Shown: positions 1-8,565 of the stretch, in pieces
Layout: every line of letters begins with the position of its first letter
How positions within the stretch are numbered: the first letter of the stretch is position 1
Origin: Chloroflexi bacterium UBA6019
GTDB taxonomy: Bacteria > Chloroflexota > Dormibacteria > Dormibacterales > Dormibacteraceae
Assembly (NCBI GenBank): GCA_002427995.1
Contig: DIZV01000134.1
Location: 1,036-11,630, forward strand
DNA: 10,595 nucleotides
Direction of reading: 5' to 3'
Made by a program: the position numbers and the translations under genes
The notes under the pieces: generated by a model
What the model was told of the DNA's origin: nothing
Databases searched by the model: none
Seen by the model: only the letters and a program-made list of their open reading frames with translations

Positions 1-1141
<1,141 letters not shown>

Positions 1142-1151
<10 letters not shown>

Positions 1152-3139
1152 TGGTCGAAGTCCGTTTCGTCGCGGATGTGGTGCTGGACCTTGAAGATGT
1201 GCGCGGGCTGGACGAACGGATTCAGTTCGACATAGTTCTTCCAGTTCCGCCACGAGAAGCGGGCGTCGGCGATCAGGTCGTGCACCTGGTACTGCTGCTC
1301 GGGCGGGATGCCCCAGCTGTGGATGGGCACATCGACGAGGCCGGACTGGGTGTGGTACGGGTCCAGGTTCACGACCACCAGGAGCAGGTTGTCCCCGTCC
1401 TCGGAAACCTTGGAGAAGGCGATCAGCTGGTCGTTCTCAACCTCGACGAAGCGGAGACCGCGGTCGGTGTGGAGGGCGGGGTTGTCGCGCCGAATCGCGT
1501 TGATTCGCGAGACGAAGTCGCGCAGGCTGTCCGGCCGCGTCAGGCGCCAGTCGCGCAACTGGTACTTCTCGGAGTTGTAGTACTCCTCTTTGCCGGGAGC
1601 GACCGCGAGCGACTCGCCGTGCTCGAAGGCGGGGCCGTAGATCCCGTAGCTGGCGCCGAGGGTCGCCGCCAGCACGAGACGGGCCAGGAAGGCCGGGCGG
1701 CCGCCGTGCTGCAGGTAGTCGGTCAGGATGTCGGGCGTGTTCGGCCACAGGTTGGGACGGAAGAAGTCGCGCACCGGGTGCGCGGTCAGCTCGGTGAAGT
1801 ACTCCCGCAGCTCCACCTTCTGGTTGCGCCAGGCGAAGTAGGTGTAGGACTGGGTGAACCCGACCTTGGCCAGCCGGTACATGACCTTGGGCCGGGTGAA
1901 GGCCTCGGCGAGCAGGATCGCCTCGGGATACTGCCGCTTGAGCTCCGGAATTGCCCATTCCCAGAAGGCGAAGGGCTTGGTATGCGGGTTGTCGACGCGG
2001 AAGACGCGGACTCCCTGCTCGGCCCAGTAGATGAATACGCTCAGCAACTCCTCCCAGAGAGCCTTCCAGTCCCCGGTCTCGAAGTCGAAGGGATAGGTGT
2101 CCTGGTACTTCTTGGGGGGGTTCTCGGCGTACTGGATCGTCCCGTCGGGACGGTGGCGGAACCATTCCGGGTGCTCTCTGACGTAGGGATGGTCGGGCGA
2201 GCACTGGAAGGCGATGTCGAGCGCCACCTCGACGCCGGCCGCCCGAGCCGCGCGGACCAGGCTCTGGAAGTCCGCCAGCGTCCCCAGCTCGGGGTTGACG
2301 GCTTTGTGGCCGCCGTCTGCGGAGCCGATCGCCCAGGGGCTTCCCACGTCGCCCGGCTCGGCGTCGGTCGCGTTGTTGCGGCCCTTCCGCTGACTGCGAC
2401 CGATGGGGTGGATCGGCGGCAGGTAGAGGACGTTGAAGCCCATCCCGGTGATGTACGGGAGTCGCTCCTCAGTGGTCTTGAAGGTGCCGTGGCGTCCCTC
2501 CCCCGCGGTGGAGCGGGGGAACATCTCGTACCAGGCGCTGAAGCGCGCCAGGGCCGGATCGACGTCCACGCGCAATTCGACCGGGTGGCGGACCGCCGTC
2601 GAGCGGTCGGGATGCCGGTCGACCAGCGCCTTCAGCTCAGGTGCCAACGCGGTCCTGACGGCGGATGCGCGGGAGCGAGGGCCGGTCGCCCGCAGCTTGC
2701 GGGCTGCCGTCCGAAGGGCGGTGGCGTCAAGCCGGCCGGCGCGTGCCGCTGCCGCCTCGACCAGCAACGCGCCCTGGAGGAGATCGAGGCCGACCTCCTG
2801 GCCCGCCTCGGCCCGCTTGGCGAAGTCGCGGGACCAGGAACCGAAGTGGTCGATCCAGGCCTCGACCGTGAAGCAATGAGGTCCCAGGGCAACCGGTTCG
2901 AACTCCCCCCGCCAGCGGTCGTTGGGAAGCGCCACCATCCGCGTCTCGATCCAATCCGGTTCGCGGTCGCGCCGGTGGAGGAGCACCGCCCCGAGCGCGT
3001 CATGGCCGTCAGCGAAGCAGTCGGCCTCCACCCGCACCCGTTCGCCGAGCGATGCCTTGGCCGGGAAGCGCCCGCCGTCGACCCGGGGCGTGATGCCCTC
3101 GATGATGATGCGGCGATTGGCGTCAGAACCTGGTTCCAC
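1142..3139 (-). CDS. glgE: GlgE alpha-1,4-glucan:maltose-1-phosphate maltosyltransferase
   Basis: 665 residues, normal full length for GlgE (GH13_3). It transfers maltosyl units from alpha-maltose-1-phosphate to the non-reducing end of alpha-1,4-glucan. The N-terminal beta-rich domain (about res 8-110, starting RRIIIEGITPRVDGGRFPAK) is followed by a helical insert and the catalytic barrel. Diagnostic blocks are FSAWYEMFPRS (200-210), YLPPIHPIGRSQRKGRNN (239-256), ENPPKKYQDTYPFDFE (339-354), GVRVFRVDNPHTKPF (376-390, nucleophile Asp383), ILLAEAFTRPKVMYRL (408-423, acid/base Glu412) and FRPNLWPNTPDILTDYLQ (460-477). The GTG start lies 3 bp after the stop of the GT4 gene, and the end overlaps treS, so the three are probably co-transcribed and translationally coupled. 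All expected catalytic residues are present. The context (treS next door) supports the trehalose-maltose-glucan route. Confidence 0.96.
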
Positions 3140-3142
3140 GGC

Positions 3143-4423
3143 TCAAGTATCGGCATCCACGCGCAAACCCTGGCGCGCCGCCGCCAGCTCGAGCCGGGGC
3201 AGGAGCTGGGCGACAACCGACTCCCAGAGGTAGGCGCGAGCCGTCGCCCGGCCGGCGCGGCGCAGTCGAGGGCCCACCCGGGGGTCGGCCCGGAGCAGGG
3301 TCAGGAAGGCGACCAGCTCAGCCGGATCGTCGGTCTCCAGGACGAGAGCGTTCTGGAAGGGCTCCGCGTAATCCTCGCCGGTTGACCCGGTGACGGCGAC
3401 GCCGCCAGCGGCCATCACCTCCAGCCCGACCAGGCCGAAAGGTTCGTGGCCGGAGTTGGCGAGGACCGCATCGGCGGCGGCGTAGATGGCGCCGATCAGA
3501 GCCTCGGGCAGGAAGCTGACCAGGTTCAGCACGTCCGCCCCGGGGTGGGCTCGCATCGCCGCGGCCAGCGCGGCTGCGTCTTCGGCGCCGCGGACGTCGG
3601 CCACCGAGAGCCCCTGGCGGCGCGCGTGGGCGAGCACCTCGGCTCCGTGGGGGCCGCGGTCGCCGCGGACCAGGAGCCGGACCCTGACGCCCTGCCGTTT
3701 CAGCCGCCCGGCGGCCGTCATCGCCATCAGCCAGCGCTTGTCAGGGTCGAAACGGCCGATCTTGAAGAGGAAGAGGTCGCCCGCCGCGGCCTCGCGGAGG
3801 GCCATGACGTCCGCCGGGCGGGGCGGTCTCAGCGCCTCCCGGGGGATCCCGTTGGGGATCACGATCGGGTTCACCCCCTCCCGCCAGAGGAGGATCTTCA
3901 TGTAGCGGCTGACGGTCGTGATGGTCGCGATCTGGTCCAGGGTCGGCCAGTCGATCCGCCAGTTGCCGAAGACGTTGTTGGCGTTCCAGAGCAGGATCGC
4001 CCGGTTGCGGAGCCCGCGCATCCGGAGCGCCCGGTCGATCAGCACGATCGAGGTGGCGGTCTGCCAGTCCTCTCCCATCACGACCACCCGCTTGCCGGTG
4101 GCGATCGCCGGCGCCAGCACGTCGTCGGTCAGGAAGAGGGGGAGGCTGTTGTTCCAGTCGCGATGCTTGCCCTCCTCCCCGTCGTAGACGCCGCCCGGGT
4201 GGAGCGCGCTGATCCACTGGCCCCAGCGGTGGAGGACCAGCCGCCCCCGCTCGCGGGTCTCGACCGGGGGCAGGCTCGGGTCGCCGATAAAGAAGAGGTG
4301 GGTCTCGTGGCCCAGCCTGGCCAGGGTCCGGGCCAGCTCCTTCTCCCGGGTACCGAGACCGCCCGCCAGGCTGTACTGGTCCGGGCCCTCGAAGGAGAGC
4401 AGGGCGAAGAGGGTGTCAGTCAC
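3143..4423 (-). CDS. GT4-family glycosyltransferase, probably sugar-nucleotide dependent, in the glgE operon
   Basis: 426-residue GT-B fold retaining glycosyltransferase. The N-terminal Rossmann domain has the sugar-nucleotide/acceptor loop SLAGGLGTREKELARTLARL (res 18-37). The C-terminal donor domain has FKIGRFDPDKRW (220-231, containing the GRxxxxK-type motif) and HEPFGLVGLEVMAAGG (326-341), with the E-x7-E pair Glu327/Glu335 typical of GT4. The GTG start overlaps the preceding phosphatase gene by 8 bp, and the stop is 3 bp before glgE. Position directly upstream of glgE suggests a role in alpha-glucan or maltose-1-phosphate synthesis, as GlgM (also GT4) makes maltose-1-phosphate in actinobacteria. 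That is inference: the N-terminal sequence does not look like classical GlgM. A trehalose-, glycolipid- or compatible-solute-related glycosyltransferase is an alternative. Confidence 0.9.
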   Translation of the reverse strand: MTDTLFALLSFEGPDQYSLAGGLGTREKELARTLARLGHETHLFFIGDPSLPPVETRERGRLVLHRWGQWISALHPGGVYDGEEGKHRDWNNSLPLFLTDDVLAPAIATGKRVVVMGEDWQTATSIVLIDRALRMRGLRNRAILLWNANNVFGNWRIDWPTLDQIATITTVSRYMKILLWREGVNPIVIPNGIPREALRPPRPADVMALREAAAGDLFLFKIGRFDPDKRWLMAMTAAGRLKRQGVRVRLLVRGDRGPHGAEVLAHARRQGLSVADVRGAEDAAALAAAMRAHPGADVLNLVSFLPEALIGAIYAAADAVLANSGHEPFGLVGLEVMAAGGVAVTGSTGEDYAEPFQNALVLETDDPAELVAFLTLLRADPRVGPRLRRAGRATARAYLWESVVAQLLPRLELAAARQGLRVDADT

Positions 4424-5231
4424 CGCGAAGGAGCCCGAGTGCCAGCGCGTGGGCGACCGGGTCGACCGCCGCCAGGAGGGTGGTGCGTATCTCGAAGCCG
4501 ACCGGGAGGCCGTCCAGCAATCGCCCGTCCATGTCGGTGGCGACCCCTCCCGACTCGGTCAGCAGCAGCAGGCTCGCGGTCATGTCGAAGACTCGGGCCC
4601 GCAGGGGCGAGCAGAAGACGTCGAAGCTCCCGGTCGCGGTGTGGGCGATGGAGAGCGCCATCGAGCCGAGGACCCGTACCTTGCTCGCCCGCCGCAGGAG
4701 CGGGGCCGCCTCGAGCAGACTGCGGGGCGAGCTCTCCAGCGAGACCACCTCGAGCCGGCCCGGTTCACGCCGGGCCAGCGGCTGAAACTCGCGGCCGCGG
4801 TGGAGGGCGCCGCCACCCCTGACCGCCGAGAAGTCCTCGCCGTTGACGAGGTTCATGACATAGCCGGCCCGGACGTCGGCGACGACCGGCCCGTCGAGCA
4901 GGCTCAGCATCACGGCGTAGCACGGCACCCCCTGCTTGGCGTTGAGGCTGCCGTCGATCGGGTCCATCACGACCAGCGGAAAGGGCGCGCCGAAGGACCG
5001 AAGCCCGACCTCCTCGGAGAGGACGCTGAAGCGAAGGCCGCGCTCCGCAACGCCTGCGAAAGCGGTCAGGGCGATCTCTTCCGCAAGCCGGTCGATCTCA
5101 ACGGTCCGGTCTCCGCCGGCACCGGTGGCGATCTCCTCCCGGCCGGCCTCAGTGCCGATGATCGGCGCCACCGCCTCGCGGACCTGCTCCGCGATTCCGG
5201 CGAAGAGGCCGAGCCAGTCGCGCTCGGTCAG
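4416..5231 (-). CDS. Inositol-monophosphatase-family sugar phosphatase
   Basis: Mg2+-dependent phosphatase of the IMPase/FBPase superfamily. Visible metal-site motifs are LSEEVG (the Glu of the GEE/SEE box), VVMDPIDGSLNAKQG (the DPxDGS box, two Asp) and the C-terminal ARVFDMTASLLLLTESGGVA, which replaces the usual WD-xAAG box. The first ATG/GTG is the GTG at 5171, but the same frame upstream encodes TERDWLGLFAGIAEQVREAV, the amphipathic N-terminal helix expected in this family. The true start is therefore placed at a CTG (5231) that overlaps the upstream stop as CTGA, giving 271 residues; starting at 5171 gives 251. Substrate is uncertain: inositol phosphate, fructose-1,6-bisphosphate or another sugar phosphate. 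Its place between the membrane protein and the GT4 gene suggests sugar-phosphate metabolism linked to the glucan cluster. The family call is firm; the start is less so. Confidence 0.9.
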   Translation of the reverse strand: MTERDWLGLFAGIAEQVREAVAPIIGTEAGREEIATGAGGDRTVEIDRLAEEIALTAFAGVAERGLRFSVLSEEVGLRSFGAPFPLVVMDPIDGSLNAKQGVPCYAVMLSLLDGPVVADVRAGYVMNLVNGEDFSAVRGGGALHRGREFQPLARREPGRLEVVSLESSPRSLLEAAPLLRRASKVRVLGSMALSIAHTATGSFDVFCSPLRARVFDMTASLLLLTESGGVATDMDGRLLDGLPVGFEIRTTLLAAVDPVAHALALGLLRGD

Positions 5232-5623
5232 TGGTAGCGCCGCCAGAGCAGGGCCGCGCCGAGGGCGATCAGCACTGCCGGCCCGGCGATCCGGTCATCG
5301 ACCAGATGGCTCGTGAAGAGGAGGAGGACCAGGCCCACCGCCACCACCACCAGGCTGAACCGGCGGCGAGTGCGGTCGGCAGCGCTCTTGAGGCCCGGCA
5401 CCAGCGCGTCCAGCTCGGTGACGAAGACAGGGCGCCGGAGCAAACCCAGCAAGCCGATCAGGACGATCGCGAGCGGCCAGTAGCGGGGCACCCAGCCGGG
5501 CAGGAACGAATAGGTGACAAGCAGGGCCGTGAGACCGATGACGACCAATGCCAGGCCGAAGAGGCTGAGCCCGCGCCGGCGTGGCCCGACCCGGCGCGTT
5601 GACAGGTGGCGGAATTGTCCCAT
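5228..5623 (-). CDS. Small multi-pass membrane protein, LiaI/DUF5668-like arrangement
   Basis: 131 residues with a basic N-terminus (HLSTRRVGPRRRG) and four hydrophobic stretches. They are roughly res 19-41 (LSLFGLALVVIGLTALLV), 48-62 (YWPLAIVLIGLLGLL), 90-104 (LVVVAVGLVLLLF) and 113-127 (AGPAVLIALGAALLW). The paired helices with WPLxxxxxGLxxLL resemble the hydrophobic modules of LiaI/LiaF/DUF5668 proteins, but this is only a resemblance. The ATG at 5623 follows the epoxide-hydrolase stop by 10 bp. A purine-rich AGAGG touches the ATG directly, which is short spacing for a ribosome site. The stop TGA is shared with the CTGA overlap at the start of the phosphatase gene. Function is unknown, and location in the cytoplasmic membrane is predicted. 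Confidence 0.82.
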   Translation of the reverse strand: MGQFRHLSTRRVGPRRRGLSLFGLALVVIGLTALLVTYSFLPGWVPRYWPLAIVLIGLLGLLRRPVFVTELDALVPGLKSAADRTRRRFSLVVVAVGLVLLLFTSHLVDDRIAGPAVLIALGAALLWRRYH

Positions 5624-5633
5624 CCTCTACGCC

Positions 5634-6539
5634 CTATTGTCCGCGCAGCGCCGGGCTTGAGATGTGGTCGACGATCGCCCGTGACACCTCGGCGGCCCGC
5701 TCGAACTGGAGCCAGTGCCCCGCACCCTCGAGCACCAGGAGTCGGTACGGTCCCTCGACCATCGCTGCCGTCCGCTCCACCGCGACCCGGCCCAGGGCGG
5801 GGTCCTGGTCGCCCCACAGCAGAAGTGTCGGAGGGATGATCGGCCGCGGGCAGGGCGGGTAGGCGGCGTAGGCGGCCGGCTTCAGGTTGGCGCGGTAGTA
5901 GTTGAGCGCGGCGGTGAGCCGACCAGGCCGTTCGAAGGCGCGGACGAAACCGTCGGTCACCTCGGTCCCGATGGCGTCCGGGGAGGGGCCGAACCGATAC
6001 AGGGCCCGGAGGCGCTGAGCGTCGTCCGCGAGCAGTACCTCCTCCGCCTTGACCGGAAGGTGGAAAAGGCCAACGTAGCTCGACCGGGCACGCTGATCGG
6101 GATCGGGAGCCGGGCCCCCGTCGAGGCCGCTGGCCTCCGCCAGCGCGACGGGATGGGGAACTGAAAGCGAGGTCCAGGACCTCACCCGCCGGGGATTGCG
6201 GCTGACGAAGGTCCAGCCGACCAGCGAGCCCCAGTCGTGCCCGACGAGGTCGACCTGGTCCTCCCCGAGCGCCGAGATCAGACCCTCGATGTCGGCGACC
6301 AGGTGAGGCATGGCGTAGGCCTCGAGGCCCCTTGGTGCGTCCGTGCCGCCGTATCCACGGAGGTCGGGCGCGACGGCTCGCCAACCCGCCTCGGCGAGGG
6401 CCATCAGCTGCGGCTCCCAGGACTCCTTGCCCTCCGGGAAGCCGTGGAGAAGGAGAACCACCGGCCGGTCTCGACCGCCCGCGGCGAGGACCGAGAAGCT
6501 GATCCCGTTCGCCTGCAGCCGCCCCTTCTCGATGTTCAT
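5634..6539 (-). CDS. Alpha/beta hydrolase, epoxide-hydrolase-like
   Basis: 301 residues, normal for a soluble bacterial epoxide hydrolase. The oxyanion motif HGFP is at res 32-35 (LLLHGFPEGKESW). The nucleophile elbow is VGHDWGSLVGW (99-109), with Asp102 rather than Ser, as in epoxide hydrolases and haloalkane dehalogenases. The acid Asp246 lies in LLWGDQDPALG, and the catalytic His275 in EGAGHWLQFER. The lid contains tyrosines (Tyr155; NYYR at 213-216) that could polarise an epoxide. The start ATG at 6539 is preceded by GGAGAGCCGGGAGAG, giving two possible Shine-Dalgarno matches. The open frame extends far upstream without a stop, but that extension belongs to other genes (see rejected items). 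The natural substrate is unknown, and dehalogenase activity is an alternative. It follows another hydrolase gene about 23 bp upstream. Confidence 0.92.
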   Translation of the reverse strand: MNIEKGRLQANGISFSVLAAGGRDRPVVLLLHGFPEGKESWEPQLMALAEAGWRAVAPDLRGYGGTDAPRGLEAYAMPHLVADIEGLISALGEDQVDLVGHDWGSLVGWTFVSRNPRRVRSWTSLSVPHPVALAEASGLDGGPAPDPDQRARSSYVGLFHLPVKAEEVLLADDAQRLRALYRFGPSPDAIGTEVTDGFVRAFERPGRLTAALNYYRANLKPAAYAAYPPCPRPIIPPTLLLWGDQDPALGRVAVERTAAMVEGPYRLLVLEGAGHWLQFERAAEVSRAIVDHISSPALRGQ

Positions 6540-6562
6540 CTCTCCCGGCTCTCCGTGGCAGG

Positions 6563-7097
6563 TTAGCGGAGGAACTCGGCGATCCGGTCCAGCGCATCCT
6601 CGAGGTCCGCTCCCTTGAGCCCATGGCCTGCCCGCGGGTAGGTCACGAGCTCGGAGCGGCGGAGCTTGGCGACCTCGCGCCGGAGGAGGTCGACCCGCGC
6701 GAAGGGGTCGGCTTCGCCCGAGAGAAGGAGCACCGGACAGCGGATCGACGGCCCAGTGCGCGGTCCGCAACTGGTCGGGGAAGCCGGGCCGATGGAGCGG
6801 GTAGCTGAAGAGGAGCAGGGCCCGGAAGGGATGCTCGGTGGCGAGCAGGCTGGCGACCCGGCCGCCGAAGCTCTGGCCGCCCACCGCTATCTCGGGACCG
6901 GAACCCGACTGCTGGAGGAAGGCCGGCATCGCCCGCTCGGCGGATCCGCGGGGCAGCTGGACGGCGGCCGCCTCGAGGCCTCGCCGGACAAGGCCTTCGA
7001 CATAGGGCAGCATCGAGGTTGCATTGCCGGACGCGCCGTGGCCGAGAAAGATCACCCTGCAAGGATGGAGTACCGCCGCCTCGCCCGGTCGCGTCAG
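6563..7097 (-). pseudogene. KANL3/Tex30-like alpha/beta hydrolase, disrupted by a one-base insertion
   Basis: Two frames together give a complete small serine hydrolase of the KANL3/Tex30 (dienelactone-hydrolase-like) type. The first frame gives VIFLGHGASGNATSMLPYVE, GPEIAVGGQSFGGRVASLLA (nucleophile Ser in GGQSFGG) and LLFSYPLHRPGFPDQLRTAHW. The frame then changes, and the next gives IRCPVLLLSGEADPFARVDL (acid Asp), TYPRAGHGLKGADLED (catalytic His), DRIAEFLR and a TAA at 6565-6563. Removing one G from the GGG at 6754-6752 (minus strand TGGGCC) yields AHWPSIRCPV and a 177-residue protein. The span of 535 bp is 3x178+1, exactly one surplus base. The likely start is a CTG at 7097 overlapping the upstream stop (CTGA) with GGAGG ten bases before it; an alternative is GTG at 7055. 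The change may be a real mutation or a sequencing error. Confidence 0.85.
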
Positions 7098-7546
7098 TCG
7101 CCCGGCGCCTCCAGCTCCTCCTTCATCCGATCGAGGGCGGCGGTGATGCGGTTGCGGACGATGCCCTCGACCCGGGCGGCCAGGAAGTTGCCGACGGCGC
7201 CGGCCGGTGGCTGGTAGCTGACCGCCAGTCCGACCCGGGTGCCGGCGGGTGCGGGCCGGAAGCTCCAGCGCCCACCGTTGCTGACCGGGCTGGCCTCGGT
7301 CGCCCAGCCGATCGCCTCCGGCCGCTTCCATTCCACGATCACAAGCCGGGCTCGGAGTGGGACCGGCAACCGGCCAAGCTCGACCAGGTAATGAGCGCCG
7401 ACGCCCTCCGCCTGCCTGCCCACCGGGCGCCACTCGCTGACTCCGTCCATCACCCGGTGCACGTTGTGGTAGTCGGCGACCCAGTCGAAAACCTCCACCG
7501 GGGTCCTGGCGATCGTTCGAGCGGCCTCCAGCCGCCGGGTGGCTAT
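7094..7546 (-). CDS. SRPBCC-family (polyketide cyclase / START-like) protein
   Basis: About 150-residue single-domain SRPBCC protein, a helix-grip fold with a hydrophobic ligand cavity. Typical elements are VEVFDWVADYHNVHRVMDGV, the EWRPV strand, RLPVPLRARLVIVEWKRPEA, SNGGRWSFRPAPAGTRVGLA and the long C-terminal helix RVEGIVRNRITAALDRMKEE. The first ATG/GTG is the GTG at 7498 (134 residues). Family members normally have the first strand and helix before this, and the frame upstream encodes ATRRLEAARTIARTP, so the gene probably begins earlier. Candidates are an ATA at 7546, overlapping the RDD stop as ATAG, or a CTG at 7531. The ligand is unknown. The position between an RDD membrane protein and two hydrolases suggests lipid or small hydrophobic molecule handling, but that is a guess. 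Confidence 0.87.
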   Translation of the reverse strand: MATRRLEAARTIARTPVEVFDWVADYHNVHRVMDGVSEWRPVGRQAEGVGAHYLVELGRLPVPLRARLVIVEWKRPEAIGWATEASPVSNGGRWSFRPAPAGTRVGLAVSYQPPAGAVGNFLAARVEGIVRNRITAALDRMKEELEAPGD

Positions 7547-8253
7547 GGCCGCACCACGTCGGTTCCCGCCACCTCGTCGTGGACGGCGCGGAAGCGAAGC
7601 AGGGCCGCCGGCAGCAAGGCCAGCCGGAGCAGGGCCTGGCCCGGGGTGACCGCCGAGCCGTCGACGGAGGTCACCCGCTGGCGGACGAGAAGGCCGCCCA
7701 GGGTCAGGCCGCCGAAGATGCTCCAGCCGGCGACCAGGTAGGGCGCGGCGAACAGCAGCGCGCGCCCCGGCCGGCCCCGGGCCAGCGCCAGGCAGAGGCC
7801 GGCGTCGATGGCTCCTGCCAGCAGCCGGGCGGCCGGCGTCGCGGGCGGCGCCTCGGCCGGCACCCGGCCCCGGAGGCGAAGGAGGACGAGGCGAGTCTGG
7901 AAGTGGTGAAAGAGGCGCTGGGTCACCCGGTAGAGCGGAAGGGGCAACGCCTGCCGGTAGCCGCGGACGGCGACCTGGGTGACCCCGTCCCGGGTGCCGA
8001 TCCGGAGCTCTCCGCCCGGCTCGGCAACCAGTGCGCCGCCGCGGATCGGAAAGCTCCAGCCGTCCGGGGTGCGAGCGGGCACGCCGAATCTCACCAGCTC
8101 GAGCGGGCCGAAGCGGAAAGAGTGGTCCCGATACTTCAAGAGGCCGAGGGTCAGCCTCTCGGTGGCTCCGAAGTAGAAGTCGCGAAGCCGCTCGGGGGAT
8201 GGAGCCACCGGCGTTCGGACGGAATCTTCGAGGTCCACCGGCGATGTCAGCAT
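7543..8253 (-). CDS. RDD-domain membrane protein with an uncharacterised N-terminal domain
   Basis: 236 residues from the ATG at 8253. This start was chosen because AAGGGGAG lies five bases upstream and two in-frame ATGs further up (8304, 8280) have no such site. Res 1-138 form a polar beta-rich region (FYFGATERLTLGLLKYRDHS, GWSFPIRGGALV, GELRIGTRDGVTQVAV) that I do not recognise. Res 139-236 match the RDD family: AARLLAGAIDAGLCLA (Arg143, Asp150), LFAAPYLVAGWSIFGGLTLG, the conserved loop VRQRVTSVDGSAVTPGQALL and the ending RAVHDEVAGTDVVR. RDD proteins are integral membrane proteins, mostly uncharacterised, with some linked to ion transport. It is the first gene of the minus-strand run, so its upstream region is where the operon promoter should lie. 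Confidence 0.87.
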   Translation of the reverse strand: MLTSPVDLEDSVRTPVAPSPERLRDFYFGATERLTLGLLKYRDHSFRFGPLELVRFGVPARTPDGWSFPIRGGALVAEPGGELRIGTRDGVTQVAVRGYRQALPLPLYRVTQRLFHHFQTRLVLLRLRGRVPAEAPPATPAARLLAGAIDAGLCLALARGRPGRALLFAAPYLVAGWSIFGGLTLGGLLVRQRVTSVDGSAVTPGQALLRLALLPAALLRFRAVHDEVAGTDVVRP

Positions 8254-8297
8254 CTCATCTCCCCTTCTTGTCCCAATCATGCCCCGCCGCGGGTCAG

Positions 8298-8325
8298 GGA
8301 ACATTCGCGCACCCGGCGGATGTTC
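8298..8325. promoter_or_regulatory. Inverted repeat in the divergent intergenic region (possible operator)
   Basis: GAACAT (8299-8304) and ATGTTC (8320-8325) form a perfect 6-bp inverted repeat with a 15-bp spacer, so the half-sites are about two helical turns apart on the same DNA face. It lies between the divergently transcribed RDD gene and the small membrane protein gene, where a dimeric regulator could act on both. No convincing -35/-10 pair was found on either strand. The best minus-strand -10 is CATGAT at 8282-8277. A 6-bp repeat could easily occur by chance. Confidence 0.2.
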
Positions 8326-8333
8326 TGGATGAG

Positions 8334-8531
8334 GTGAAAATCGCCAGCCGGGTCGGTTTCGGCGTGCTCCTCCTCCTGCTCGGCGGGGTCTGGATGGGCC
8401 AGGGGCTCGGCTACATCCCCGGGAGCTTCATGACCGGCGAGATGCGGTGGTTCTGGATCGGCCTCGGCTGCGCGGTGGTCGGGCTGGGGCTGGTCGGCCT
8501 CGGAATTCGGGCCCGCCGGGCCCCCGGCTGA
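8334..8531 (+). CDS. Small two-helix membrane protein
   Basis: 65 residues from a GTG at 8334 to the TGA at 8529-8531. Two hydrophobic helices, SRVGFGVLLLLLGGVWMGQG (res 5-24) and WFWIGLGCAVVGLGLVGLGI, are joined by YIPGSFMTGEMR. The protein ends with the basic RARRAPG. The W-x-x-QG-x-x-x-(I/L)PGSFMTG pattern is one I recall from a widespread family of short uncharacterised actinobacterial/Chloroflexi-type membrane proteins. Upstream GGATGAG is a poor ribosome site. It is divergent from the RDD gene and 34 bp upstream of the DsrE gene, with which it may be co-transcribed. Function is unknown. Confidence 0.72.
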   Translation: MKIASRVGFGVLLLLLGGVWMGQGLGYIPGSFMTGEMRWFWIGLGCAVVGLGLVGLGIRARRAPG

Positions 8532-8565
8532 ACCATTCCCTGCCGCGGCGAGTCATGATCGCTCC

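Noticed and set aside
3446..4822. 458-codon plus-strand open frame opposite the GT4 gene
   Set aside because: Shadow of the GT4 and phosphatase genes. No recognisable domain, and runs of R, P and G only.
5634..7433. One open frame of 599 codons on the minus strand, seemingly a large fused hydrolase
   Set aside because: It chains three unrelated pieces: an off-frame shadow of the SRPBCC gene, the first half of the frameshifted KANL3-like hydrolase with off-frame sequence after it, and the real epoxide-hydrolase-like gene starting at 6539.
8031..8531. 166-codon plus-strand open frame covering the small membrane protein
   Set aside because: The first 101 codons are antisense to the RDD gene. 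Only the last 65 codons, from the GTG at 8334, look like a real protein.
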